Origin: Cololabis saira
Lineage: Eukaryota; Chordata; Actinopteri; Beloniformes; Belonidae
Length of the DNA stretch: 64,000 nucleotides
Direction: 5' to 3'
Assembly: GCF_033807715.1 (NCBI RefSeq)
Contig: NC_084599.1
Span: 14,792,625 to 14,856,624, forward strand
Shown one piece after another: positions 19,906-41,791 of this stretch. Numbering within the stretch: the stretch's first letter is position 1; each line of letters opens with the position of its first letter. The translations under genes were made by a program, and so were the position numbers. The notes below the pieces were generated by a model. The model was given only the letters and a program-made list of their open reading frames with translations. It searched no databases and was not told the origin of the DNA.

Positions 19906-20507
19906 AACCAAACAAAGCTCCACCTGAAGTGTATCTATAGTGGGGGAGGGGGGGGAGCAACCCCGCCACCCGCGAGACCAGAGGCCGACAAGGAAGAGCC
20001 CGGAACCCAGGCCACCGGCAACCCCACAGAGGGGAGAAGTAGGAGGGAGGCAACCCACCGCCTGCGAGGCCCCCCCCCCACGGCGGCGGCCGAGGGGGCC
20101 CGCGGGCGGGGCCCCCACGGCGCGGAAAGAAGCAGCCAGGGATCCCGCGGCGGCGGACCGCGACCCAGGCAATCCCCGGCCACCCGGTCCGGGCCGGACA
20201 CGCGGCCAGGAGGTCCTCACCCTTCAGGCCAACGACCCCCACCCGGCAGGGGGCCAGCCTGCCCGGAGAGACAGAGCCTCCCCGGCCGCCGACGCGGGCA
20301 GGCGCACCCGTCCCCCACGAAAGTGGCCCTCCAAGACCAGAGGGGCGCCCCGCCGTAGAGGCAGCGGGGGGGACCGGAGACGGGCCCGGAGAGAGGGAAC
20401 CCCCCAACAAGGCGACACCCGCGCAGGCCCGACAACGGAGGGCCCCAGACCCAGGCATCCCATTCATTCATCCATTCACCTATCCGATACCTATACTAAT
20501 AATAATA

Positions 20508-20553
20508 TAATATACTATACATAATAATAATAATAATACTAATAATAATGCTT

Positions 20554-20584
<31 letters not shown>

Positions 20585-20592
20585 CCATCTTT
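20508..20592. repeat. (AAT)n-rich microsatellite
   Basis: Imperfect AATAAT/ACT repeats between the two GC-rich blocks of the inserted element. Confidence 0.85.
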
Positions 20593-21245
20593 GTATAATA
20601 TAATATTGATAAATTATTAAGTTTTTGATGTCCTGCCAATGGAGGCTCAAATCCTCCATGGCAGGACCCTTCCATACCGCATTCTCACCGACACAGACAT
20701 ACAATCACGCACCGTTTCCCCCTCCCCGGGGGGATCCAGCACCGCCAGAAGGCACCCCAGGCTGCACGGCGGGCCCCGCCGGGCCCGGGTAACCCGACCC
20801 ACCCGTCCCAGGCCCAGGCCGGTGAGGGAACGCGGGGGATGTGGGACCCCCTCCCGCCCCTTGTGTTGAGTGCATGTGATTAATGCCATAAAAACAGGGA
20901 GGAGGGAGGGCCAAGTATCGATTGACACAGACCCCCCCCCCTCCCGAACTACGTGTCCTTGTCAAATGTATTTATTAAGTGTTGAATGTGCAGTGTCTAT
21001 TTTGCTGTTAAAACCGTGAGGCGGGGAGTGCCAGGCCCCGCGGGACAGTGCCTCCCACGACCCGGACCCCCCGCCTTTCGCCTATGTGCGTATGAATCGT
21101 GTAGGGGGGGCAAGAGGGGGAGCGGAGGCCGAAGCCAGGAAGCAGGACCAGCAAAGCCGGCCCTGATAAGACACCCGCGTCTCATCTTTTTAAGTGGGAG
21201 AACTTGCACAATTGGTGGCTGGCTAAATAGTTTTTTACCCCACTG

Positions 21246-21248
<3 letters not shown>

Positions 21249-21308
<60 letters not shown>
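21249..21308. repeat. (TA)n microsatellite
   Basis: TA repeat directly beside the right end of the Tc1 element. The element's left end also sits in a TA tract (17930-17950), consistent with TA target preference. Confidence 0.93.
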
Positions 21309-21310
<2 letters not shown>

Positions 21311-21359
21311 TATATACACACACACACATATGCACACTAATCTTTACCCCCTCATCTCA

Positions 21360-23148
21360 ATTATTTACACATTTATTATTATTATTTCGTTTATTTCGGC
21401 ATGTTTATATAGACACATTTCATCTCCAGAACATTATACATTGCATACTCAGCACATGACGAAAAGGGTACGGGAGAAGCTGACGCTTATCAAAGTCCCG
21501 CCCCGTTCTATGTAAGATTCATGATCACATCAACAACAGAATTCAGTAAGATACATAGTTTACCACATAGCAATTTGTCTAATTTCATCCTTCACAGTCC
21601 AGATAGCATGTATGTTTGTACACGTGTCCAGTCCACTCATCCTGATCACCGTTCCTGTGATTTACTACTGTGTCCACTGTTCAGTTATTTTTATGTCCAA
21701 GCCTCTTTTTGCATGCAATCCACTTTGCAATGGAGGTGCGTGTGTCAATGCAGATTTTGATTAGTCGCTGTCCTCTGGCTCTCTAGCCGCCACAGCCTTT
21801 GCCCCCTCCGCTCGTACTGACTTCATCTCCTCCCGAGCTTTGGACACCTCCGACCATACACTGGTCAGTCTCCCCTGGATGTCAGCGAGGCCAGAGAGCA
21901 GCTTTGCCTGATCAGCTCTCACTTTTCTCAACTTTTGTTGCATCCAGACCCCGCCAAGCCCTAGGATCACCAGGCCCACCGTCATGCCCGTGAATATATA
22001 GACGTCCTCCACGTCTTCTATATCCAGCACCCCAAGACACACCACTTTCCATTTATTCCAACTGTCCATGGTGTATCCCGCCAAGAATGTCCCATCTGGA
22101 CAGGCCGGTTCCCTTGTCCCAGCACGCCGTGTAGAAAAAATCTTGTCAATAGCATTTACTGACCAGTTCAGAATCTCCATTCTTGATTTTATGTTCTGCT
22201 TGGTCGTGATATCTGCTGTGCTGTGATAGAGCTCAATGTCACACACACACATTTTATAGTGACTTTGTTTTGTTTCCATGTTTTGTTTCCATGCCAGGTG
22301 TTCCAGTGCTGAATTTCCCACATTGCCATTGTTTTGTACACATAGCCAGACATTGCCATTCCTGTACCTAGTTTTGATATTCCTTCCATAACAGCTTCTT
22401 TAACTCATGTTTGAAAACAGTTAAATTTCTTGCTAACTTTAATTCATTGTTTAGGCTATTCCACATTTTCACACCAGCTACTGACAAACTATGGCTTCCC
22501 ATCGTTGTCCTTATCTTTTTCTGTTTAAACTGCAGCAAGCTGCGCATGCTGTGAGGACCTTGACTAAGAGTGAACAATTTCTGAACATTTACTGGTAATG
22601 CCGCCTGTGTTGCTTTGTAAATTGTTTGTAGCATCTGAAAATGAAGTATCTCTCTCAGTTTTAGATTTTTCGTCTTTATGAACAGTTCGTTCGTATGTGC
22701 CCTGGCTGGGACAGAATGAATGATGCGAAGCGCTTTTTTTTGCAATTTAAATATTGGTTCTGTAATGCCCTTGTAAGTGAAACCCCAATTTTCTACACAG
22801 TACCTCATATGTGGGACTATTAGTGCCGAATATATGGTCTTAAGCGAGTTTAAATTGAGAGATTTCTGCAATTTCCACAGAATAGACACACTCCTTGCCA
22901 TCTTATTTTGAATTATTTTTACATGTGGTCGCCATGTCAAGAGGTCATCCACTAATATACCCAGAACCTTATGTTCCCTCACTCTTTCTATATTGTTTCC
23001 ATTAACTTGCAAGTTTATGCTTTTCTTTACATTATTTCTCCCAAATAACATGAACATGAACATGAAATAACATGAATTTGGTCTTTGCCAGATTTAGTGA
23101 TAATTTGTTTATATAGTGATAATTTGTTTATATTATTTAAATCCCCTC
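21360..23148 (-). mobile_element. 5'-truncated LINE (L2/Rex1-like reverse-transcriptase C-terminus plus 3' region)
   Basis: The minus-strand frame at 23063-22368 encodes 231 residues typical of the post-catalytic part of Jockey-superfamily LINE reverse transcriptases: VNGNNIERVREHKVLGILVD, RYCVENWGFTYKG, LQKKALRIIHSVPARAHTNE and WNSLNNELKLARNLTVFKHE. Upstream, to 23148, LNNINKLSLNLAKTKFML continues it after a short local duplication. The 3' end carries a tail (complement of 21480-21395: CTTCTCCCGTACCCTTTTCG) ending in an ATAATAATAAA-like run near 21362, normal for these LINEs. The catalytic domain and endonuclease are missing. The 1 kb between the ORF end and the tail holds a second ORF, listed separately. 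Confidence 0.8.
21761..22180 (-). CDS. Unidentified ORF with membrane and coiled-coil segments downstream of the LINE ORF
   Basis: A frame of up to 186 codons (22321-21761). The C-terminal 140 residues, from an internal Met (MEILNWSVNAIDKIF) near 22183, look protein-like: a Cys-containing stretch (CPDGTFLAGYTMDSWNKWK), one hydrophobic segment (VYIFTGMTVGLVILGLGGVW) and a charged heptad-like helix (WMQQKLRKVRADQAKLL onward) ending EPEDSD. Base composition is richer in GC than the flanks. I do not recognise the family. It could be an accessory LINE sequence, a host exon carried along by 3' transduction, or chance. The N-terminal extension to 22321 looks like non-coding sequence. Confidence 0.35.
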   Translation of the reverse strand: MEILNWSVNAIDKIFSTRRAGTREPACPDGTFLAGYTMDSWNKWKVVCLGVLDIEDVEDVYIFTGMTVGLVILGLGGVWMQQKLRKVRADQAKLLSGLADIQGRLTSVWSEVSKAREEMKSVRAEGAKAVAAREPEDSD

Positions 23149-23159
23149 TAAAACAGCAG

Positions 23160-25100
23160 TTGAAATAAATCGTACACATCATGAGAAGAATAGTTCATTG
23201 TAAAGCTGCAGGAAGACCACAGGCAAACCACAGCCTTCTTGTGAGTCTACACACAATGGTTGTGCATTGTTACCACAAGGAGTTACAACATTGCAATTTA
23301 ATGCAGCCTGTCTCAACATGGGGACTATCCCTTACACACTTCCAATTATTTGGCTTTGTTAGGGCTGTTGCTGCCACCATAGGGGTGGATCCACCTTTCT
23401 CCCCGCTCTTCCTCCAGACTTTACAAACAGAACGTCACAGGGCAACTCTGTATCAGTTCAGACCTTGAAAAGCCATTTGAACAACAGTAGTAACCACTGA
23501 GCCTCTCATTGTGCAATCAGGGCTAATAGGATAAGTTTAATCTCCATCTTATACCTTTCTCAGGGAAGGGGGAAAAAAAGGAAGACGGTTTTGTCTGCTG
23601 TAATGTGCTGGATTTAAATCTGACGACATTACGGTTTGTTCAGCCAGACAAAGTTCTTTGTCGCTGTGAAAAATCACTAGAACCTGAACAAGGTTTAGAC
23701 CGTTATTGAGGTCAAAAGCTTTCAGTTACTTAAGATCACACCAACCACTCTGCCATGCTTAGAGATCTTATGATTATCTTCAACTGGAAGAAAGCTGTCA
23801 TGCTCTTTCAAGTTGCCCGCATTTTCAGTTTCAGTCTCATAAAGATTCAGTGAAATATTCCACAACGACAAGGTAAAATCAGGTTTTTGTGAAAGAAGTA
23901 AAGACCTAAACATCCCATTTACTTAAGGCTGGTTTCTTTAAAGTGCTTAAATCAGTTTTTGCAGCAAATTTAAATTTAAAATGATCCTAGAAACCGTACT
24001 TCCTGGTACAACACTTCAGATACATACATCACCCTGGACAGAATGGGCCAATGCAGAGTTTCAGAAGTCTCCAGAGATGATTTTTATACATATTCTCCTT
24101 CAATCTTGACCGGTTTCTCAATCCCTGATAGAGAAAAGTGTCTACACAGGACAAAGCCACCATCATAACGTTTGAATGTAGGTTTGTATATCTATACAAA
24201 CCTACATTCAAACATTATGAGGTGTCTCCTGGTTTTCATCTGCATGTTGTTGGGAAGTGGGATCAATATTTGTTTCATTAATTTGGGGCGTCTCATTTTT
24301 CGTGGACAGTTATTCAGGTGCCTTTTAGCAAACGTCCAGCAGGGCCTCATGTCCCTCTTTGTGAGGAGTGGATTCTTGTCATTCTGTTAGGTTCTTCCTT
24401 CTCTGCAAAGGATCTCAGGACCTCTGGTGGACTCAAAGCTGTCAACAGGGATGTTTTATAAAAGGTTCCGGCTTCATCATTGTCCATTAAACGACATGAT
24501 CAGATTTTCTCTGTGGACAACCACGGACCTGTTGATTTAGGTTAAAGCTGTCCGAGCCTGTGTGGCCCCCAAAGACCTGCAGGGGCTGCAGCTGTTCAAC
24601 TGTGCATCATGGTTCAGTTCACATTGACTCCGATAAACACGGGTCCCACATGAGCCCAAATACAAGTGTCATAATCAAGTCATTTTAGAGGAAGGTGTGA
24701 GAGTATTTAAAAAAAATAATAAAACAATTCAAGAAAATAACAAAATACTTTTTCACTGTGTGGAGTAACAATCTGAATGATCTGGACTGAAAATCAGTTC
24801 AACAAAAGGCCTAATACCAGCAGAACCTTGTTGTAACTTAACTGCAAATATGTGGTTTTGTCCACACGATTTCTTCTATTTCACTTTATTTTTCCTAAAT
24901 GAAAAAATGAGGTTAAAAAAATAGGATGCTGTCTGGAGTTGTATTCCTCACTACAACCTGATCATTGTTCATGTTACCGTCACATCCTTACTTCTAACTA
25001 GTCAATATAAGTTGATTTCATCAATAGCCTGATTTAACATTTATCATTGTGCAATACGCAGGTACACAGAATGATGATTGTTTAATCTCTGTAACTGTGC
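23160..25100. other. Intergenic DNA between the LINE and the tubgcp5 3' end
   Basis: No gene was recognised. The only structure seen is a near-perfect 56 bp palindrome at 24164-24219. Open frames here are short and unlike known proteins. Confidence 0.6.
24164..24219. repeat. 56 bp near-perfect palindrome
   Basis: Arms of 27 bp, with CATAACGTTTGAATGTAGG on the left, around a 2 bp centre. The right arm ends CCTACATTCAAACATTATG. One mismatch (C/T). It could extrude as a cruciform. Confidence 0.9.
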
Positions 25101-25103
25101 AAT

Positions 25104-25109
25104 TTTATT
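25104..25109 (-). terminator. tubgcp5: Candidate tubgcp5 polyadenylation signal
   Basis: AATAAA on the minus strand about 285 bases after the tubgcp5 stop codon. It is the first canonical hexamer noted downstream, but it is not proven by transcript data. Confidence 0.4.
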
Positions 25110-25393
25110 GTGCTTTATATTCATACGCATAATATACAGTATATATACATATAGGAAAGACTGTATATATTTATAAAAATTACAAAAACATTTTCTTAAA
25201 TACAGAAGCTGATTTATATTTATGAGGAGCATGTTTGACAATGGCCTCTCCAAGTCCAAGAGTCGCAGGAGACGCTGACCTCATAAGTTACGCAACGTCT
25301 GGGGTAATGAAAGCAGTCCAAGAAGAGACGAGACGGAGGATAAGACAATGATGCCATTTCCAAAGTGGATAAAGAGGAAGCACGAATGGACAT

Positions 25394-37464
<12,071 letters not shown>

Positions 37465-37690
37465 GCTGCACCTCAGTCCTGGGCTGCTGATTCAGCCAGC
37501 GGAAAGGCCGACAAAACAAGATACTTTTATTGTTTGTGGCTTGTTTTATTTTACAAAGAAAGCCATGTATTACAAAGTAGGGATGGTTTCTGTTGCCCAG
37601 TGATTCCCGGCGTGCAGCGCGACGTTTGCGTTCAACAACAAACGAGGAGCCAGTGCGCATGCGTAACTATTTAAAAACTCCTGACTCGCT
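37465..37690 (-). promoter_or_regulatory. tubgcp5: Probable tubgcp5 promoter
   Basis: The region upstream of the start codon is CpG-containing and holds TGCGCATGCG near 37655, a consensus NRF-1 site frequent in housekeeping promoters. No TATA box at a sensible distance was noted. The transcription start is not defined. Confidence 0.45.
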
Positions 37691-38042
37691 TACAAAGATA
37701 AATATACCACGTGAGTAACGCAGACTTATATTTTGGTGGTATATTAGTGTTTTATTTCTTTATTCGGTTATTTATTAATGAACCCTCCCTTTACAATATT
37801 GTATTTGTGTATCACACTCTTCTTCTGTTGGTGGTCGTTAAAGCCGCCGGGAGGCAACAGCGCCCCCTACAGCTGCGGGAAGCGAAGGTCAAATAATTCA
37901 CTATCACAACTTTCCTCCTCCTCCGCTTCACACTGCGCTTTTATGTGTTTGCTTCACAGTGGAAATTTGATATTTGACATGGTCTATTGCACAAACGCGT
38001 TATAACATCCATTTGATTAACTTTCTTTGAAGACTTATAAAT

Positions 38043-38781
38043 ATACCTGTCAAGTTTTGGATTTAAAAATACGGGAAATTTTCCGCCGCTGTCCCGCCAG
38101 TTCAACCTAGGTCCAGTATTTTACATTTTAAGACAGATTTAGGAGAAATCTAAAATAGCTACCTGTCAACCACTTACAAACTACAACTATGAGCTCAGAA
38201 CCTGATATAGGGACATTTGTTGACACTGAAATGCCGTGGACATTCCTATGTATTCCTAAATGAAAACACAAGTGAATTAAAGCACATTTATTTATTTTAA
38301 ATATTTTCAGTTTATATACGCATTGATTGTCTTCAAGTGAAACATTTACATTTTATTTCCATTCGTCATTTTCAATCATGTGGATCTCTGGCATTCACTG
38401 ACTGATGACACAGACGTCTGTTTCTGTGCCTCGTCCTGCTCATCTTTAGGAAAGTATATTCGGTTTCCCATTTTTGGAGATATTTACACGAAGTCTTCGC
38501 TTTTTTGGGCAGAATTGCCTTCTCTCTCGTTACATCCATCCATCTCTCTGATTTGTTTTTTCGAGTTTGCGCCTGTTGTCGCCACTAACCTCGCGAGAAC
38601 TGCCACCCAAGGAACAGCAAGTTGTAGTTCTCGCGAGACTAGTGGCAATTCAATTTGCAGTTTATAAATTATTATATTATAAAACGGGAAATTAACGGGA
38701 AAATACTAACACGGGAGGACAGCTGGAAAGAGGGGTAAAATACGGTATTTTCCCCGCCAAAACGGGAGATTTGACAGGTAT
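38043..38781. mobile_element. DNA-transposon-like element with TACCTGTCAA ends
   Basis: Starts ATACCTGTCAAGTTTTGG and ends CCAAAACGGGAGATTTGACA followed by GGTAT, so the termini are inverted repeats. Both ends carry ACGGGA-type words (ATACGGGAAATTTTCCG on the left, AACGGGAAATTAACGGG inside the right). No transposase frame, so non-autonomous. It contains the 21 bp inverted pair with TCGCGAGA cores at 38581-38646. Confidence 0.65.
38581..38646. promoter_or_regulatory. Inverted pair of CTCGCGAGA motifs
   Basis: GCCACTAACCTCGCGAGAACT at 38581-38601 mirrors 38626-38646 with two mismatches. Each arm contains the palindromic CTCGCGAGA core, known as a vertebrate promoter element. It lies about 1.1 kb upstream of tubgcp5 and 0.8 kb upstream of chst7, but inside a transposon-like element, so promoter use is only a possibility. 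Confidence 0.4.
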
Positions 38782-38786
38782 GTTTA

Positions 38787-39183
38787 TGCCGCGTTCCATT
38801 TGTCCTCGGAAGTGGGGATTTCCCAGTTCCCAGTCGGAATTTTCAACTGGAACGCCCCTCGAAGTGGGAGTTCCCACTGGGAAAGTGGGAGAGTCTTCAC
38901 CACCCCCGAGTTCACATTCCAAGATGGCTGCCCCGGTTGTAAACAGTAGAAGAGAGCTCTGTAAAAATTCGTAGCACTTCATTCTAGTTTTGGTCACACT
39001 AAATCAGTCGTATACGAGTATTGTTCAGCATATATATGCTGCTATAGTGTACTTCACATTTTTCATGTGGTATATGAGAACTACAAACTTGTTTTCCGAC
39101 TTTGTAACTGGAACGCTGATAACTCGGCTGTGACGTCATTCCCAGGTCCGAGTTCCGACTTCCGAGATAAATGGAACGCAGCA
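38787..39183. mobile_element. 397 bp MITE with GCCGCGTTCCATTT ends and TTA duplication
   Basis: Left end TGCCGCGTTCCATTTGTCCT and right end AGATAAATGGAACGCAGCA form terminal inverted repeats flanked by TTA (38784-38786 and 39184-39186), a 3 bp duplication as in PIF/Harbinger elements. The interior has CGAAGTGGGAGTTCC-type words repeated in both orientations. It is widespread in teleosts by memory. It occupies the region just upstream of chst7. Confidence 0.75.
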
Positions 39184-39228
39184 TTAGACAACACGAGCGT
39201 CATGAGTGGGCGTGGCTAACCGCGCACA

Positions 39229-39232
39229 CACA

Positions 39233-39278
<46 letters not shown>

Positions 39279-39291
39279 CACACGCATATAT
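39229..39291. repeat. (AC)n microsatellite upstream of chst7
   Basis: About 60 bp of AC repeat with a few G interruptions, ending about 120 bp before the chst7 start codon. Confidence 0.92.
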
Positions 39292-39413
39292 ATATAAATG
39301 TGCACTCACACGAGCAGTCACACGCGTAACTATAGTATTGCCGCGGAGGTTCGCTGATACATCCCCGGCTGTCAAGAGAGCAGAGTTATCCAGCCCCCTC
39401 GCGGCGAGAGGAA

Positions 39414-41791
39414 ATGAAGAGGAGGCTGCACAAGAAATACTTGGTTCTGATACTGGCATATTCGGGTTTACTTCTGCTGATCCCATACGTGTTGGATTAC
39501 CGGGATAAGTCCGCGGAGCAGGCGAGGCTGCCGCAGCAACAGCCCAGGTGCCCAGACCTGGAGAACACGGTGGCGCTCCTGTGGGACAATAATGGCTACA
39601 ATAATAATAATAAAGGCAACGGCAGCGATGCCACGGAGTTCCCGGCGAACCGGAGCCTGTCTCGGATACACATCTACCTGCACGCCACCTGGAGGACCGG
39701 CTCGTCCTTCCTGGGGGAGCTGTTCAACCAGCACCCCAATGTGTTCTACCTGTACGAGCCCATGTGGCACATCTGGCAGGCGCTGTACCCCGGGGACGCG
39801 GCCAGCCTGCAGGGCGCCGTGCGCGACATGATGAACGCGCTGTACCGCTGCGACTTCTCCGTGCTCAAGCTGTACGCGGGCACGCAAAACATCACCACCT
39901 CCTTCATATTCGGCTGGAAAACCAACAAGGTTTATCTGTTTATTTGTTTATTTAAAAAGGATCCCCATTAGTCTAGACTAATTAGACTATTCTTCCTTGG
40001 GGTCCACACATAGACATACAAAAAATGACAATAATCCAACTCAAAAAGGGTGAAAAACATTCACTAGAATTCCTGAAATAATACATTGAAACAAAAATAA
40101 AAGATTAAGTTACCCACCATCCACATCTTAAGTAACAATATTTGCTATCACCAGATGTGACAATTTTGAGCAAAATAGTTTGCAACGACTTTATAATTTA
40201 TACCCATATCTCTATTTATAGTAATAGTATAAATATACTACATATCATAATATACTCATACATTATAATATACTCATACTTCTATACTCTATATACATTC
40301 ATAGCCTACAGTGATTTAAAATATACTTACTATTAAATGTATATACAATTTGCACAATAATCACAATGTAACCGCGGTTGAATTGGTTTGATATTGGATA
40401 TTGGATATTATGAATTCAACACCCATAAAACTTGTGATACATACCACTGATTTTGGTCAAACCACTTGTGATGTGTTCATGGTCATCTAGACTATATATC
40501 ACAAGAGAGTAATTATTAAAAAATCATATGGGCTGATTTAAAAATCATATATGGGCTGATTTAATGTGGTTTAATGAATTCAACACCCATAAAACTTGTG
40601 ATACATACCACTGATTTTGGTCATATTGCTTGTGATGTGTTCATGGTCGACTATATATCACAAGAGAGTAATTATTATAATATCATATTATGGGCTGATT
40701 TAATGAGGTTTAATGAAAACAATCGGTGTTATTTATCACAAGTTTTATGGGTGTTGAATTCATTAAACCACATTAAATCAGCCCATATATATGATTTTTT
40801 AATAATTACTGTTTTGTGATATATAGTCTAGATGACCATGAACACATCACAAGTGGTTTGACCAAAATCAGTGGTATCACAAGTTTTATGGGTGTTGAAT
40901 TCATAATATCCAATATCCAATATCAAACCAATTCAACCGCGGTCACAATACATACCTAGGACCGATCATGACTTCCCTTCTGAACCACAGCCTGCTTCAG
41001 TCTCCTTTTAAAAATCTTGTTTATTGCAGGTGATCTGCTCGGAGCCGCTGTGCGACGCGCACCGGCGCGGCGAGGTGGGGCTGGTGCGGGAGGACCGGTG
41101 CGCAAAGTGCCAGAAGAGAGACCTGCGGGAGCTGGAGAGGGAGTGCAAGAAGTACCCGGTGATGGTGATCAAGGGAGTGCGGGTGTTGGACCTGAGCACG
41201 CTGGTGCCGCTGATGAGAGACCCTGCCATCAACCTGCAGATCATCCAGCTGTTCAGGGACCCGCGGGCCGTGCACAACTCTCGCCTGAAGTCCAAGCAGG
41301 CGCTGGTGAAGGAGAGCATCCAGGTGCTGCGGAGCAAGAAGCAGTCCGACAAGTACAAGCGGCTGCTGGTGCCCAACAACAGGATGAACCGCGCCGAGAG
41401 CTACGTGGCCAGCGCCATGGAGCCCATCTGCGACAACTGGCTGGCGGACATGATGCTGGTGGTGAACTCGCCCCCCTGGATGAGGAGGAACTACCTGCGT
41501 CTGCGCTACGAGGACCTGGTCCTGCATCCTCTGCAGGAGTTGCAGAGGCTCTTCCACTTCTCCAACCTCTCCACTTCCCCCGACCTGGAGAGGTTTGCGG
41601 TGAACATGACGCAGGGCCAGGGGTATTCATCGGAGAAGCCTTTTCGGATATCATCCAGGGACGCCAAGGAGGCGATCTATGCGTGGAGGGAGCGGCTGAA
41701 CGTGGAGCAGATCAAGCAGGTGGAGGCCTACTGCAGTGAGGTGATGAGACACCTGGGTTATGACAAACACAACCTGGACAAGCCCACATGA
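39414..41791 (+). CDS. chst7: Carbohydrate sulfotransferase 7 (GlcNAc/GalNAc 6-O-sulfotransferase), two coding exons
   Basis: A Golgi type II membrane enzyme that moves sulfate from PAPS to C6 of N-acetylhexosamines in chondroitin and related glycans. Exon 1 is 39414-39929 (172 codons) and exon 2 is 41030-41791, joined TNK|VIC with GT-AG borders, for 425 aa. Visible parts: basic start MKRRLHKK; one signal-anchor helix (about residues 9-27); a stem with a poly-Asn stretch; 5'-phosphosulfate loop TWRTGSSF (about 92-99); 3'-phosphate motif FRDPRAVHNSRLKS (about 247-260); and RYEDLV near the C-terminal third. HATWRTGSSFLGELFNQHP and RDPRAVHNSRLKS match CHST7 better than CHST2. It is shorter than human CHST7 (about 486 aa, from memory) because the stem and C-terminus are reduced. 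The next gene, slc9a7, lies on the opposite strand, an arrangement I recall from mammals. Confidence 0.95.
39930..41029 (+). other. chst7: chst7 intron
   Basis: Begins GTTTATCTG and ends TTTATTGCAG. It splits the catalytic domain between the two PAPS-binding motifs. More than half of it is the foldback element at 40371-40943. The rest is AT-rich without coding signs. Confidence 0.9.
40371..40943. mobile_element. 573 bp foldback element in the chst7 intron
   Basis: Starts ACCGCGGTTGAATTGGTTTG and ends with the exact complement, CAAACCAATTCAACCGCGGT. Long arms (about 200 bp) pair through GAATTCAACACCCATAAAAC and ATCAGCCCATATAT-type words. The middle contains an extra direct copy of the GAATTCAACACCCATAAAAC unit (first near 40411, again near 40576), so the order is A, A, inverted A. 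Possible imperfect duplication TCACAATG/TCACAATA at the edges. No ORF. Confidence 0.85.

Larger units (their letters stand above)
19470..21176. mobile_element. GC-rich 1.7 kb insertion with a 12 bp target duplication inside the Tc1 element
   Basis: The word GCGTCTCATCTT at 19458-19469 recurs at 21177-21188. Between the copies the Tc1 terminal repeat is split: ATTACAGGCGTCTCATCTT on one side, TTTTAAGTGGGAGAACTTGC on the other. The insert starts with G-rich sequence (GGGGTGGGGGTGGGGGG), carries two (GT)n tracts, a roughly 500 bp very GC-rich block (about 19945-20460), (AAT)n sequence near 20500-20590 and a second GC-rich block to 21170. Long Pro/Arg/Gly frames cross it on both strands, with no recognisable domain. 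A 12 bp duplication fits LINE-type target-primed insertion, but no reverse transcriptase or clear poly-A tail is visible. Identity unknown. Confidence 0.7.
17950..21245 (-). mobile_element. Tc1-like transposon, defective, interrupted by a second insertion
   Basis: The terminal repeat starts AGTGGGGCAAAAAAGTATTT at 17951 and is mirrored by the end CCCCACTG at 21245, next to TA at both ends. Minus-strand transposase pieces lie in three different frames: an N-terminal HTH part near 19168-19050 ([20 protein letters not shown]), the first catalytic Asp segment ([12 protein letters not shown]) and QHDNDPKH within 18760-18410, and [15 protein letters not shown] within 18465-18166. Frameshifts and stops make it inactive. 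The 3296 bp span exceeds the usual 1.6 kb because a 1.7 kb segment is inserted in the right terminal repeat at 19470-21176. Confidence 0.9.

Noticed and set aside
19834..20524. 174-209 residue Pro/Arg/Gly-rich frames on both strands
   Set aside because: They arise from high GC content in the inserted element. They lack any domain, overlap on both strands and run into microsatellite translation.
41017..41739. 240-aa Gly/Ala/Arg-rich frame and antisense frames over chst7 exon 2
   Set aside because: Out-of-frame shadows of the GC-rich chst7 coding exon.
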